Made by a program: the position numbers and the translations under genes
The notes under the pieces: model-generated
Told to the model about the DNA's origin: nothing
Seen by the model: the letters and a program-made list of their open reading frames with translations, nothing else
The model's database searches: none
From: Clostridiales bacterium
Lineage (GTDB): Bacteria > Bacillota > Clostridia > Christensenellales > Aristaeellaceae
Assembly: GCA_015056145.1 (NCBI GenBank)
Contig: SVGY01000004.1
Coordinates: 124,001-188,000, forward strand
DNA: 64,000 nucleotides
Direction of reading: 5' to 3'
Part shown: in pieces, positions 34,292 to 42,762 of the stretch
How positions within the stretch are numbered: the stretch's first letter is position 1
How the letters are laid out: every line of letters starts with the position of its first letter

Positions 34292-36042
34292 AGCAGCCTG
34301 CAAAGAAAAAAACTCTTTCCAAAGCGCTTGAATATGTTGGCAAATATAAGGGTTACCTTATTCTCTCGCTGGTGCTGTGCATCATTTCCGTTGCTGCCAC
34401 CCTCTATATCCCTATCCTGACAGGTCGGGCCATTGACCAGATCATTGGAAAAGGACAGGTCCGCTTTGACGCTCTTATGCCCATACTTGGGCAGATCGGC
34501 GTGCTGATCGGCATCACTGCCCTGGCCCAATATTTCATGAGCTTACTGAACAACCACATGACCTTCTCCACCGTCAGGGATATGCGCAACGACGCCTTCC
34601 GGCACCTGCAGCGCCTTCCCCTGTCATATCTGGACACGCACCCCTCCGGCGATGTGGTCAGCCGCATTATTTCCGATGTAGACCAGTTTGCCGACGGTCT
34701 TCTTATGGGCTTTACGCAGCTTTTTTCCGGCGTGCTGACTGTGCTTGGCACCCTCGGCTTCATGTATTCCGTCAACTGGATCATAGCAACTGCAGTAGTG
34801 GTTATCACTCCCCTTTCGCTGGTGGTTGCTTCCTTTATCGCCAAACGCACCTATGATATGTTCACCTTGCAATCCAAGACCCGGGGCGAACAGACCGCTC
34901 TTATTGACGAAATGCTCACAAACCAGAAAGTGGTGCGGGCATTCGCCATGGAAGATGAAGTGCAGGAGCGATTTGACGAAGTAAATGGCAGACTGAAAAA
35001 GGCCAGCCTCAGAGCCGTGTTTTTCTCTTCTCTGACCAATCCTGCCACCCGTTTCGTCAACTCTCTGGTATATGCCTGTGCTGGTGTAGCAGGTGCCGTA
35101 ATTGCCATCGTTACAGGAGGTTCAGGTCTTTCTGTCGGCGCTCTTTCTGCTTTCCTGAGCTATGCCAACCAGTACACCAAACCCTTTAACGAAATCTCCG
35201 GTGTTGTAACAGAGCTTCAAGGCGCACTCGCCTGTGCAGAACGAGTATTTGATTTGATGGAAACCCCTGCAGAGGAACCCGACAAACAGCCCGAACAGAT
35301 TCTTGAAAATGTACAGGGCTCTGTGGATGTAGAAAACGTCTCCTTCTCCTATGTGCCCGAAAAGAAGCTGATCGAAAACTTCAATCTGAAGGTGAAGCCG
35401 GGCCAGCGAATTGCCATCGTCGGCCCCACCGGCTGCGGCAAGACGACGCTCATCAACCTGCTGATGCGCTTCTATGATGTAAACGAAGGCAAAATCTGCC
35501 TTGACGGGCAAAGCATCACAGACGTGACCCGTCATAGTCTCCGTGACAGCTACGGCATGGTATTGCAGGAAACCTGGCTGAAAACCGGCACCGTTCGTGA
35601 AAACATCCTCATGGGTAGCGAAGATGCCACCGAAGAAGAAATGATCCAGGCAGCCAAAGCCACCCATGCGCACAGTTTCATCCGCCGCCTGCCCGAAGGC
35701 TACGACACCATGATTACCGAAGATGGCGGCAATCTGTCCCAGGGCGAAAAACAGCTGCTGTGCATTACCCGTATCATGCTGGCACAACCGCCCATGCTGA
35801 TTCTGGACGAAGCGACATCCTCCATCGATACCCGCACTGAGCAACGCATTCAGAGAGCCTTTGAAAAACTGATGAAGGGCCGCACCAGCTTTATCGTCGC
35901 CCATCGTCTTTCTACCATCCAGAATGCCGATGTGATCCTGGTCATGAACAATGGTAACGTAATTGAACAGGGCAGCCACGAGGAGCTTCTCAAAATGGGC
36001 GGTTTCTATCACAAGTTGTTCAACAGCCAGTTTGCCGCCTGA
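34288..36042 (+). CDS. ABC exporter subunit B (TMD-NBD, competent Walker motifs)
   Basis: Partner of the preceding subunit. 584 residues: six membrane helices, then Walker A GPTGCGKTT, Walker B MLILDEATSSID with catalytic Glu, and H-loop IVAHRLS. Its signature motif is altered to NLSQGEKQ. So the consensus ATP site combines its Walker motifs with subunit A's SGGQ, and the degenerate site uses its LSQGE, as known for the TM287/288 and BmrCD type. The substrate cannot be told from the sequence. Confidence 0.92.
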   Translation: MKQPAKKKTLSKALEYVGKYKGYLILSLVLCIISVAATLYIPILTGRAIDQIIGKGQVRFDALMPILGQIGVLIGITALAQYFMSLLNNHMTFSTVRDMRNDAFRHLQRLPLSYLDTHPSGDVVSRIISDVDQFADGLLMGFTQLFSGVLTVLGTLGFMYSVNWIIATAVVVITPLSLVVASFIAKRTYDMFTLQSKTRGEQTALIDEMLTNQKVVRAFAMEDEVQERFDEVNGRLKKASLRAVFFSSLTNPATRFVNSLVYACAGVAGAVIAIVTGGSGLSVGALSAFLSYANQYTKPFNEISGVVTELQGALACAERVFDLMETPAEEPDKQPEQILENVQGSVDVENVSFSYVPEKKLIENFNLKVKPGQRIAIVGPTGCGKTTLINLLMRFYDVNEGKICLDGQSITDVTRHSLRDSYGMVLQETWLKTGTVRENILMGSEDATEEEMIQAAKATHAHSFIRRLPEGYDTMITEDGGNLSQGEKQLLCITRIMLAQPPMLILDEATSSIDTRTEQRIQRAFEKLMKGRTSFIVAHRLSTIQNADVILVMNNGNVIEQGSHEELLKMGGFYHKLFNSQFAA

Positions 36043-36055
36043 CGAGGGAAAAAGT

Positions 36056-37174
36056 ATGCTTTACACCCGCAACGTATATCTGGACAACGCTGCCACCACT
36101 TTTGCAGACGGTGCAGTCATTGCCAAAATGAAGCATTGCATGCTGGAAGCCGCTGCAAATCCATCTGCATCCTATTCCGCCTCCGGTTTTGCCAGAAAGG
36201 AACTGCGGCTTGCCAGGCAGGCCGTAGCCGATCTCATCGGTGCAAACCCGGAGGAAATCGTGTTTACTTCTGGCGGCACCGAGGCCAATGCCCTTGCCCT
36301 GTGGCAGGCAAGGGGAAAGCCTGTGGTTCTTTCTGCCACAGAGCATGCCTCCGTCATTGAAAATGCAAAGCTTTACGGTTGCAATATCACCTTTGTTTTT
36401 CCGGATTCCAATGGAGTGATCCAGCCTGACGAGGTTGAAAAGACGCTTACGCCCGAAACTGCTCTTGTATCTATCCAGCACGCAAACAACGAGACTGGCG
36501 TGATTCAGCCAATACAGGATATTGCGAAGCTTCTGAAAAAAAGACACTGCCTTTTCCATTCTGATGCCGTGCAGGCTGCCGGACAAATACCCCTTGATGT
36601 CCATAGTCTGGATGCAGATTTTGTAAGCCTGTCTGCCCATAAGCTGTACGGCCCGAGAGGGGCGGGGTGCCTGTACATTCGCCGTGGAACCTCGGTACGC
36701 CCCCTGATGGCAGGCGGCGGTCAGGAAAGGCAAATCCGTTCCGGCACAGAAAACGTACCAGCCTTCGCTGGCTTTGGGCTTGCCGCACAGCTTGCTGCTG
36801 CGGACCTGAAAATCCGCACGGAAAAAGAAGCGGATCTCCGATCTCAACTGGAATCCGGTCTTTGTTCCCTTGTGAGAGATTGCTGTATTCTTGGAAAAAA
36901 TGCTTCCCGTGTGCCTGGAATCTGCGCTGCATATCTGCCTGGCATTTCCTCTGAGTGGCTCATTGCTCAACTGGATCTTCAGGGCATCCAGGTTTCCGGC
37001 GGCGCAGCCTGCGCTTCCCGTTCAGGCAAACCAAGTCATGTATATTCAGCCATGGGGCTCAATGGCATGCAGGCCTCGGAAGTGGTGCGTTTCAGCCTCG
37101 GCCGCCATAATACCCAGGACGAAATACTTTATACCCTTCAATGCCTTGGGGAGATCCTCCGGAAGCATTCCTGA
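36056..37174 (+). CDS. cysteine desulfurase (NifS/IscS-like)
   Basis: PLP enzyme that takes sulfur from cysteine for Fe-S clusters or tRNA thiolation. 372 residues from the ATG at 36056 (MLYTRNVYLDNAATT). Motifs: SGGTEANALAL, HANNETGVIQP, the PLP Lys in SAHKLYGPRGAG, and the catalytic Cys in GGAACASRSGKPSHV. It starts 13 bp after the ABC exporter stop, so it may share that transcript. No scaffold iscU or mnmA is nearby, so its pathway is unknown. GAGGGAAA precedes the start. Confidence 0.92.
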   Translation: MLYTRNVYLDNAATTFADGAVIAKMKHCMLEAAANPSASYSASGFARKELRLARQAVADLIGANPEEIVFTSGGTEANALALWQARGKPVVLSATEHASVIENAKLYGCNITFVFPDSNGVIQPDEVEKTLTPETALVSIQHANNETGVIQPIQDIAKLLKKRHCLFHSDAVQAAGQIPLDVHSLDADFVSLSAHKLYGPRGAGCLYIRRGTSVRPLMAGGGQERQIRSGTENVPAFAGFGLAAQLAAADLKIRTEKEADLRSQLESGLCSLVRDCCILGKNASRVPGICAAYLPGISSEWLIAQLDLQGIQVSGGAACASRSGKPSHVYSAMGLNGMQASEVVRFSLGRHNTQDEILYTLQCLGEILRKHS

Positions 37175-37213
37175 GTCAAGTTTATTTTCCTGCATATCTT
37201 CAAATCTATTCTA

Positions 37214-37242
37214 TTGACAGCATAACCCCTGTTCCGTATACT
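37214..37242 (+). promoter_or_regulatory. promoter of the MATE transporter gene
   Basis: TTGACA (37214-37219), a 17-bp spacer, TATACT (37237-37242), about 100 bp before the start codon. Confidence 0.8.
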
Positions 37243-37256
37243 GTACTTGCTCATCG

Positions 37257-37327
37257 AAGGGGGCATTTCCCTTCATTGTGCCGGATAAGAAAACAGGCAA
37301 AGCCCTGCTTCTTATTCGGATTTTTTT
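37257..37327 (+). promoter_or_regulatory. attenuator-like leader of the MATE gene (hairpin plus intrinsic terminator)
   Basis: After the promoter comes a hairpin GAAGGG/CCCTTC (37257-37274). Then an 11-bp stem CCGGATAAGAA (37281-37291) / TTCTTATTCGG (37309-37319, one G-U) with an inner CAGG/CCTG, followed by seven T (37321-37327). The ribosome binding site GGAGG follows at once. A terminator between promoter and gene indicates attenuation. A 13-codon frame starting with TTG near 37246 and ending at the foot of the terminator stem is possible but has no Shine-Dalgarno sequence. Confidence 0.7.
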
Positions 37328-37339
37328 ACGGAGGATAAT

Positions 37340-38746
37340 ATGCAAAACGCACAGAAATTCAACTGGCCTGATTTTCTAAAAAAAGTGGCCGTAATTGCAA
37401 TACCCGTAGCTTTGCAAAACCTGCTCACCACCACGGGCAGCATGGTGGATACCATGATGATCGCTCCCCTCGGCGAAAACAGTGTAGGAGCCATCGGCCT
37501 GTGCGCACAGTTTTCCTCCTTGCTGTTTTCCGGCTATTGGGGCTTTGTTGGCGGTGGTATGCTGTTTTTTTCCCAATACTGGGGTGCGAAAGATGACGAC
37601 GGTGTTTGCCGTTCTTATGGTGTAACGCTGCTGTGCATGATGACTGTCAGCCTGATCTTTGGTCTTGCTGCGCTCCTCTTTCCGGAAGTCATCATGAAAA
37701 TCTATACTGATAAAACCGCTATTCAGGACATCGGTGTACAGTATCTGCGCATCGTGGGCTTTGCTTATCCCCTGCAAGTTTTCTCCATGGCTGCAAGCGC
37801 ACTTTTACGCTCCACGGAACGTGTTCGGATCCCTTTGTATGCTTCTATTTCTTCCGTTGCCGCCAATATGGTTCTCAACTATATTTTTATCTACGGCAAA
37901 TTCGGTCTTGAGCCGATGGGCGTCCGGGGCGCTGCACTGGCAACCGTGTGTGCAGGCGTTGTGAATGTACTGGTGCTGCTTGTATGTGCAAAGGTCAACC
38001 GCCATCCCCATCTTTTCAAATTCCACAGGCATTTCCGCTGGAACAAGGTTTTTGTCGGAGAATATTTTACCAAATGCTTTCCGATTATCTGCAACGAGGT
38101 TTTCCTCGGTGTGGGCAACATGATCATCAACATTGTTTTGGGCCGTCAGCCTGAAGAAGCCATCGCCGCCACAGCCGTTTTCCGCACGCTGGAAGGCATC
38201 GTTATCGGATTCTTTTCCGGTCTTTCCAATGCCTCTTCGGTTCTTGTGGGAAAATGTGTGGGCTCCGGCGAACTGCGCACGGCTTACGAGCGTGCAAGAC
38301 GCATCATTTACCTTTGCGCAGGATTTATTTTCTGTGTATGCAGCGCTTTGTTGCTTGTCAACAAACCCATTCTTACCGCAATGAGCCTCAGCGGCAAATC
38401 GCTGAAAATCTGCACCGGAATATTGATTATCTATTGCATCGCTGCCGTTATCCGCATGTGCAACTGGACGCAGAACGATACCTTCCGTGCTGCCGGCGAT
38501 GCCTCCTTTGGAACCATTCTGGAAATCACCTTCATGTACCTGATGGTCATTCCTGCGGTATGCCTCAGCGGTCTTGTTTTCAAGGCACCGTTCCTTTTCA
38601 TTTTCGCCTGCTGTTACATTGACGAGCCCATCCGTTTCGTCCTTATGCACAGGCACCTGTATTCTGGCAAGTGGATCAAGCCTGTTACTCCCGAAGGAAA
38701 AGATGCACTTCCCGCATTTTTCCAAAGCCTGAGCAAAAAAGCCTGA
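37340..38746 (+). CDS. MATE-family efflux transporter
   Basis: Cation-coupled multidrug or toxin exporter of the inner membrane. 468 residues with about twelve membrane helices in two similar halves; the family opening reads IAIPVALQNLLTTTGSMVDTMMIAPLG near residues 15-42. The substrate is not predictable. The gene has its own promoter and a terminator-bearing leader, so it is probably inducible. A stretch of 62 bp separates it from the GH113-like gene. Confidence 0.93.
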   Translation: MQNAQKFNWPDFLKKVAVIAIPVALQNLLTTTGSMVDTMMIAPLGENSVGAIGLCAQFSSLLFSGYWGFVGGGMLFFSQYWGAKDDDGVCRSYGVTLLCMMTVSLIFGLAALLFPEVIMKIYTDKTAIQDIGVQYLRIVGFAYPLQVFSMAASALLRSTERVRIPLYASISSVAANMVLNYIFIYGKFGLEPMGVRGAALATVCAGVVNVLVLLVCAKVNRHPHLFKFHRHFRWNKVFVGEYFTKCFPIICNEVFLGVGNMIINIVLGRQPEEAIAATAVFRTLEGIVIGFFSGLSNASSVLVGKCVGSGELRTAYERARRIIYLCAGFIFCVCSALLLVNKPILTAMSLSGKSLKICTGILIIYCIAAVIRMCNWTQNDTFRAAGDASFGTILEITFMYLMVIPAVCLSGLVFKAPFLFIFACCYIDEPIRFVLMHRHLYSGKWIKPVTPEGKDALPAFFQSLSKKA

Positions 38747-38808
38747 AAAGGGCCCAAGATATCCATATAATGCACCAAATAGAGAATACATTATCTCGGA
38801 GGCAAAAA

Positions 38809-39759
38809 ATGAACTACTTAAACGCTTACACCTGGGGCGCAGGAGCACGCCGGCACTTTACCAAAACCAACGATGACTGGAAACATTCCCTGGATGAAAT
38901 GATTCTTTCTTCCGGATGTGATACTCTTCTTTTGCCTGTTATGGCAAAGCAGGATCACGCCTATTCCACAGTGGTGGAGTATGAAGCCGACGACGTAATG
39001 AGCATGGAAGACGTAGAAACGGTCTGCGCCTATGCCCGTGAAAAAGGGCTCAAGATCATCATCAAAGCCATGGTCAATTGCCGGGACGGATACTGGCGTG
39101 CATATATCCGTTTCTTCGATAACTATGTGCCCACCGAACCTACCTGGGCAGAATGGTTTGAAAGTTACTCCGCATTTACTGCTGCGCTTGCAAAAACCGC
39201 CCAGAAGGTGAACGCCGAGCTGTATTGCATCGGTTGTGAGATGGTGGGCACCGATCACCGGGCAGAGGAATGGCGGGCGCTCATTAAAGAAGTACGCAAA
39301 AACTACTTTGGCCCCATCACTTACAACTGCGACAAATTCCAGGAGGATTACGTTACCTGGTGGGATGCGGTGGACGTGATTTCCTCCTCCGGCTACTACC
39401 CCATCGATCAGCTGGATCATCATTTTGCACGCATCAAAGCAGTGGCCGAAAAATTTGACCGTCCTTTCATGTTTATGGAATGCGGCTGTCCCAGCCGTGA
39501 TGGAAGCCAATATGTGCCCAACAACTGGAATTTCGGCGGAGAGCTTTCTCAGGAGGCACAGCGGCTTTGGTTTGATGCATTCTGTCAGTGCATGTTGAAA
39601 AACCCATGGGTACGGGGAAATGGCTGGTGGGATTGGAGCGCAACGCATCTGTATTCTCCCGAAAAAGCCATGGAAAACAATGGTTACTGCACCTACGGCA
39701 AACCCAGCGAAAAAGTGCTGCAATGCTTCAGTGACCAAGTAGCCAAGCGGGAAAAGTAA
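38809..39759 (+). CDS. GH113-like beta-mannanase/glycosidase
   Basis: 316 residues, a clan GH-A TIM-barrel protein close in length and pattern to GH113 endo-beta-1,4-mannanases. Likely acid/base Glu is in YCIGCEMVGTD after WFESYSAFTAALA; likely nucleophile Glu is in FMFMECGCPSRDG; ITYNCDKF and WWDAVDVISSSGYYPI match the family pattern. There is no signal peptide, so it would act on imported manno-oligosaccharides. The ATG at 38809 follows GGAGG. It is separated by a terminator from the convergent phosphoesterase. Confidence 0.8.
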   Translation: MNYLNAYTWGAGARRHFTKTNDDWKHSLDEMILSSGCDTLLLPVMAKQDHAYSTVVEYEADDVMSMEDVETVCAYAREKGLKIIIKAMVNCRDGYWRAYIRFFDNYVPTEPTWAEWFESYSAFTAALAKTAQKVNAELYCIGCEMVGTDHRAEEWRALIKEVRKNYFGPITYNCDKFQEDYVTWWDAVDVISSSGYYPIDQLDHHFARIKAVAEKFDRPFMFMECGCPSRDGSQYVPNNWNFGGELSQEAQRLWFDAFCQCMLKNPWVRGNGWWDWSATHLYSPEKAMENNGYCTYGKPSEKVLQCFSDQVAKREK

Positions 39760-39762
39760 AAC

Positions 39763-39802
39763 AAAAAGCAACAGCTGCGTATGTATGCAGCTGTTGCTTT
39801 TT
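39763..39802. terminator. bidirectional terminator
   Basis: 16-bp stem AAAAAGCAACAGCTGC / GCAGCTGTTGCTTTTT with an 8-nt loop, between the GH113-like gene and the convergent phosphoesterase. Confidence 0.92.
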
Positions 39803-39818
39803 TGGTAATGCAACTGTA

Positions 39819-40676
39819 TCAGCGGTTTCGCTTAAGAACATGGGATTGTGCACAGGGATGAACATCCACCCCATTCCAGCGGTAATCAAACACTCCCACG
39901 TCTTCAGGTGTCAGGCTTTCAAATTCGCTTTCCATTCCATGAATACGAATTTCATTTTCGTCCAGTTCCACAATCACATGCAGAGGGTCCTTGTAAAACA
40001 GATTTTTTACTTCGGCCCCATGAGCATTTACACCCCACCAGCAAAACTGGGATGCGGAGCTAACAGTGTAGTAAGGTACGCCGTTGACCCATTTCAGGTC
40101 GCTGCCATGATCGTGGCCATTCATGCACAGCAAAACATCCTTGCCTTCAAACAGCTGCTGTACCGCATCCTTGTTGGCTATACCCCTGCGGGCAAACGGA
40201 TTCACCAGGCTCATATGGGAAAAAACGATATATTTCTTTCCGTCGGAGAGCTGTTCTTCCAGCCAGGCAAGTTCTTCCTCCGGCAGAACCGGATAAAGCG
40301 ATGGCACTCTGTCTTTGTTGGGAAAATGATATTCTCCCTGTTCGCTTTTCCAGTAACAAGTATCCAGGATGATAAACTTATATTCCCCAGCGCAAAAAGC
40401 ATGCCAGGGCCGTTCCTTCCCCAAAAAACGCAGCGAATGAGAAATATCCCACTCCTGAACATCGTGGTTGCCAATGGTATGATATACGGGGATTCCGCAG
40501 TTGCCAAACAAATCCATAACATATGAGTATCTTTCCGTGGGAAAGCACAAGTCCCCCAAAGACACAATGAAGTCCACTTGTTCCTTCTTTCCATGGCAAA
40601 GGATTTTTTCCAGCCTCTCCCGCCCGTCCGTACAATCCTCCATATGCAAATCTCCGAACACCAGAAAACGTATCAT
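39819..40676 (-). CDS. calcineurin-like metallophosphoesterase
   Basis: 285 residues with FGDLHM near the N terminus, SLGDLCF, TIGNHDVQEW, FSHMS and MNGHDHG, the standard metal-binding blocks. It starts at 40676 because GGGGAG is 6 nt upstream. There is no signal peptide. The substrate is unknown; its place among glycan-degradation genes may be coincidental. It is only distantly similar to the 7581 phosphoesterase. Confidence 0.88.
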   Translation of the reverse strand: MIRFLVFGDLHMEDCTDGRERLEKILCHGKKEQVDFIVSLGDLCFPTERYSYVMDLFGNCGIPVYHTIGNHDVQEWDISHSLRFLGKERPWHAFCAGEYKFIILDTCYWKSEQGEYHFPNKDRVPSLYPVLPEEELAWLEEQLSDGKKYIVFSHMSLVNPFARRGIANKDAVQQLFEGKDVLLCMNGHDHGSDLKWVNGVPYYTVSSASQFCWWGVNAHGAEVKNLFYKDPLHVIVELDENEIRIHGMESEFESLTPEDVGVFDYRWNGVDVHPCAQSHVLKRNR

Positions 40677-40761
40677 CGAATTCTCCCCTTTCATTCATCC
40701 CCAGTCGTTCCGAAAAACACTGGCTTTATCATCAGGCAGGCAACAGGCCATCTTCAATAGT

Positions 40762-40798
40762 AAAATGCCACGGAAGCAATTGCCGCCATGGCATTTTT
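40762..40798 (-). terminator. terminator after the ROK regulator
   Basis: Minus-strand stem AAAATGCCATGG / CCGTGGCATTTT (one U-G pair) followed by a T-rich tail. It also has T residues on the plus strand, so it may act both ways. Confidence 0.6.
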
Positions 40799-40838
40799 AA
40801 GCACAAAAAGATAATGTTTTATCGCCGTCAGGATCGGC

Positions 40839-42065
40839 TCAATCAAAAGCCATGGATGAGAAGAAACGCTTACGCAGCTGGGATGCACCGCCACGGGCGG
40901 CCAGCGCAGGAAGCTCTCTCTTGTCATAAACTGTGGTAAAGCAATCGCCGCTAGGGTAATAACGGAATTCGTCCAGTTCTTCCTTCAGACAACGATCAAA
41001 GTAATCATCGGCCCAGGCAAAGTCGCCCTGGAAAACAACAATTTCCTGATTATAGGCAAGAGAAAGATTATGCAGAGCAGCTGCAAAGCAATGCGCCAGA
41101 TAACGTACCACTTTGCGGGCAGCCTCGTCGCCCTGGCGGGAATGATCAAACAATGCCTTGAAAGAAAGAGGTTCATCATTGAGCCAGGGGGCGTTTTCCT
41201 TTTCAAGAATTTCCCTCACATGCTCAAGACGGATGGCGCTTTCAAGGCAGCTGTGCTTGCCGCAGCCACACTGGCCGGTGTGAACATCGCTGATCTGCAT
41301 ATGACCGATTTCGCCAATGAGGGAATCCCGTCCGTTAAGAATATGACCACGCTCAATCATGCAGGACGAAACGCCCCAGGTGGTGAAGACCGTAAGAAGA
41401 CGGCATTCCGCAAATTGGGGGTAATCCAGCAGAATGGCACGACCCGTTGCTTTGCCGGAGTTATCTACAAAGAAAACGCATTTGTCACCAAAGATGGACT
41501 TAAGATGCTCCACAAGGGGAATATTCACACCCCAGCCAGGTGCATGGGAATTGTACCGAAGCACGCCGGTGCCATAATCCACAGTACCAGCCACAGAGAG
41601 GGCAACACCGTACAAATCGCTGATGGTAACGTTTTGCTCGGCAAGGTAGGTTTGAACACATTTCTGCAGATAAAGGAACGCTGCTTCCAGGCTGTTATCA
41701 AGGATATGATCATAGTGAGCAATTGCGTACACCTCATTGCCCACAAGCCCGGAAAGCGCCAACGTAACAGCATCAGGCCAGAGAGCAATAGACAATATAC
41801 GGCGGTTATCTGCAAAAACAAAATACTCGGATTTTCTGCCACCGCTGCTGGTTACTCCGCCGAAGCCGGCGGATTTGAGCATGCCTTTTTCGCAGAAATA
41901 CTGCAGTGCACGCATAATGGTAGGCTTGCTGATGCCCGTCATTTCATGAATGGCTGCAGTTGTCTGCTTTTCTCCGTCGAGAAAAGTTTCCAGGATTTTC
42001 TGGCGGTTCACAAGCTTGATATCGGCAGGAACCGCAATTTTGTCGATAGGAATCTTAGTAACCAT
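40839..42065 (-). CDS. ROK-family transcriptional regulator
   Basis: 408 residues: an N-terminal winged helix-turn-helix (TTAAIHEMTGISKPTIMRALQYFCEKGM, about 35-65), then a sugar-kinase-like ROK domain with the zinc motif CGCGKHSCLESA. ROK repressors of this build (XylR, NagC type) respond to sugars or their phosphates. It lies beside the GH2 beta-galactosidase and GH113-like genes, which are plausible targets. GGGGTG precedes the ATG. Confidence 0.9.
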   Translation of the reverse strand: MVTKIPIDKIAVPADIKLVNRQKILETFLDGEKQTTAAIHEMTGISKPTIMRALQYFCEKGMLKSAGFGGVTSSGGRKSEYFVFADNRRILSIALWPDAVTLALSGLVGNEVYAIAHYDHILDNSLEAAFLYLQKCVQTYLAEQNVTISDLYGVALSVAGTVDYGTGVLRYNSHAPGWGVNIPLVEHLKSIFGDKCVFFVDNSGKATGRAILLDYPQFAECRLLTVFTTWGVSSCMIERGHILNGRDSLIGEIGHMQISDVHTGQCGCGKHSCLESAIRLEHVREILEKENAPWLNDEPLSFKALFDHSRQGDEAARKVVRYLAHCFAAALHNLSLAYNQEIVVFQGDFAWADDYFDRCLKEELDEFRYYPSGDCFTTVYDKRELPALAARGGASQLRKRFFSSMAFD

Positions 42066-42163
42066 TTGTTCACCCCGTTCATTTGAAACAAGGTTATATT
42101 ACCACATTTTTCAGGCAAAATAAACAGGAACGGAGCATATTTTTAAATATTCTTAAAAAATTT

Positions 42164-42562
42164 TCAGGCCTCATTGCCGGAAGTGTTTTCTCCGGGGCTA
42201 TTTTCGGCGAATTTGCCTGCTATCTGAGAAAGAAAACGTGTAAAAATCCTTCTCTGCTTGGGAGCCATTTCCAGATAGCTGCTCAGCAAAAGGATTTCCT
42301 GGCTGTCCAGATGATATTCTTTGGAAAGTTGCTTCAGGCTGTTCTTGCCCGCAATGGCAAACATTTCTCCTTCGCCGTTGCAAAGCCAGTCTTCGTTAAC
42401 GTTGTAAGTGCGGCAAATGCTCATAACGGTTCTGCCCGTAATGTTGCGTTTTCCATTCTCGATACTGGTCATGTGGCCCTGCGTCAATCCAAGTGCTTTG
42501 CTGAATTCCGTCTGGGTCATATTCAGGGCACGCCTTAAGGTTTTGATTCTCTGTGCAATCAT
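42164..42562 (-). CDS. XRE-family (Cro/CI) helix-turn-helix regulator
   Basis: 132 residues: an N-terminal HTH_3 domain (RIKTLRRALNMTQTEFSKALGLTQGHMTSIENGKRNIT, about 5-45), a NEDWLCNGEGEMF segment often seen after this HTH, and a C-terminal part with no known domain. GGAGG precedes the ATG. It is divergent from the GH2 gene, so it may act on that promoter or its own. It is separated from the ROK gene by 98 bp. Confidence 0.88.
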   Translation of the reverse strand: MIAQRIKTLRRALNMTQTEFSKALGLTQGHMTSIENGKRNITGRTVMSICRTYNVNEDWLCNGEGEMFAIAGKNSLKQLSKEYHLDSQEILLLSSYLEMAPKQRRIFTRFLSQIAGKFAENSPGENTSGNEA

Positions 42563-42604
42563 AGCTTCCTCCGTGTTTATGAAAAAAATAACTTAGTTCA
42601 TTTT

Positions 42605-42624
42605 AAACACGAAATGTGTATTTT
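42605..42624. promoter_or_regulatory. inverted repeat between xre and GH2 genes, candidate XRE operator
   Basis: AAACAC-GAAAT-GTGTATTT, imperfectly palindromic, about 50 bp upstream of the XRE start. XRE regulators often bind such sites next to their own gene. Confidence 0.3.
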
Positions 42625-42646
42625 AGATGAACATTTGATTTTTTGG

Positions 42647-42660
42647 TGAAAGTATTTTCA
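42647..42660 (+). promoter_or_regulatory. cre-like palindrome at the GH2 beta-galactosidase promoter
   Basis: TGAAAGTATTTTCA, a near-perfect palindrome matching the CcpA cre pattern TGAAARCGYTTTCA except for TA in place of the central CG. It overlaps a weak -35. Confidence 0.45.
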
Positions 42661-42683
42661 AAACGAAAAAAATGTTGTATCAT
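42655..42683 (+). promoter_or_regulatory. weak promoter of the GH2 beta-galactosidase gene
   Basis: TTTTCA (42655-42660), a 17-bp spacer, TATCAT (42678-42683). The poor -35 overlaps the palindrome. Confidence 0.45.
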
Positions 42684-42762
42684 CTAAGCCACAGGCTAAT
42701 GCTACCATACCTTCACGAAAGGAGGAACTGCTCTGCGCACGGCGCAGCATGCAGAAATATCC

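Noticed and set aside
37257..37339. Known guanidine (mini-ykkC) or preQ1 riboswitch at the MATE leader
   Set aside because: The hairpin loops lack the ACGR of guanidine-II, and no preQ1 pattern is present, so only an attenuator-like structure is claimed.
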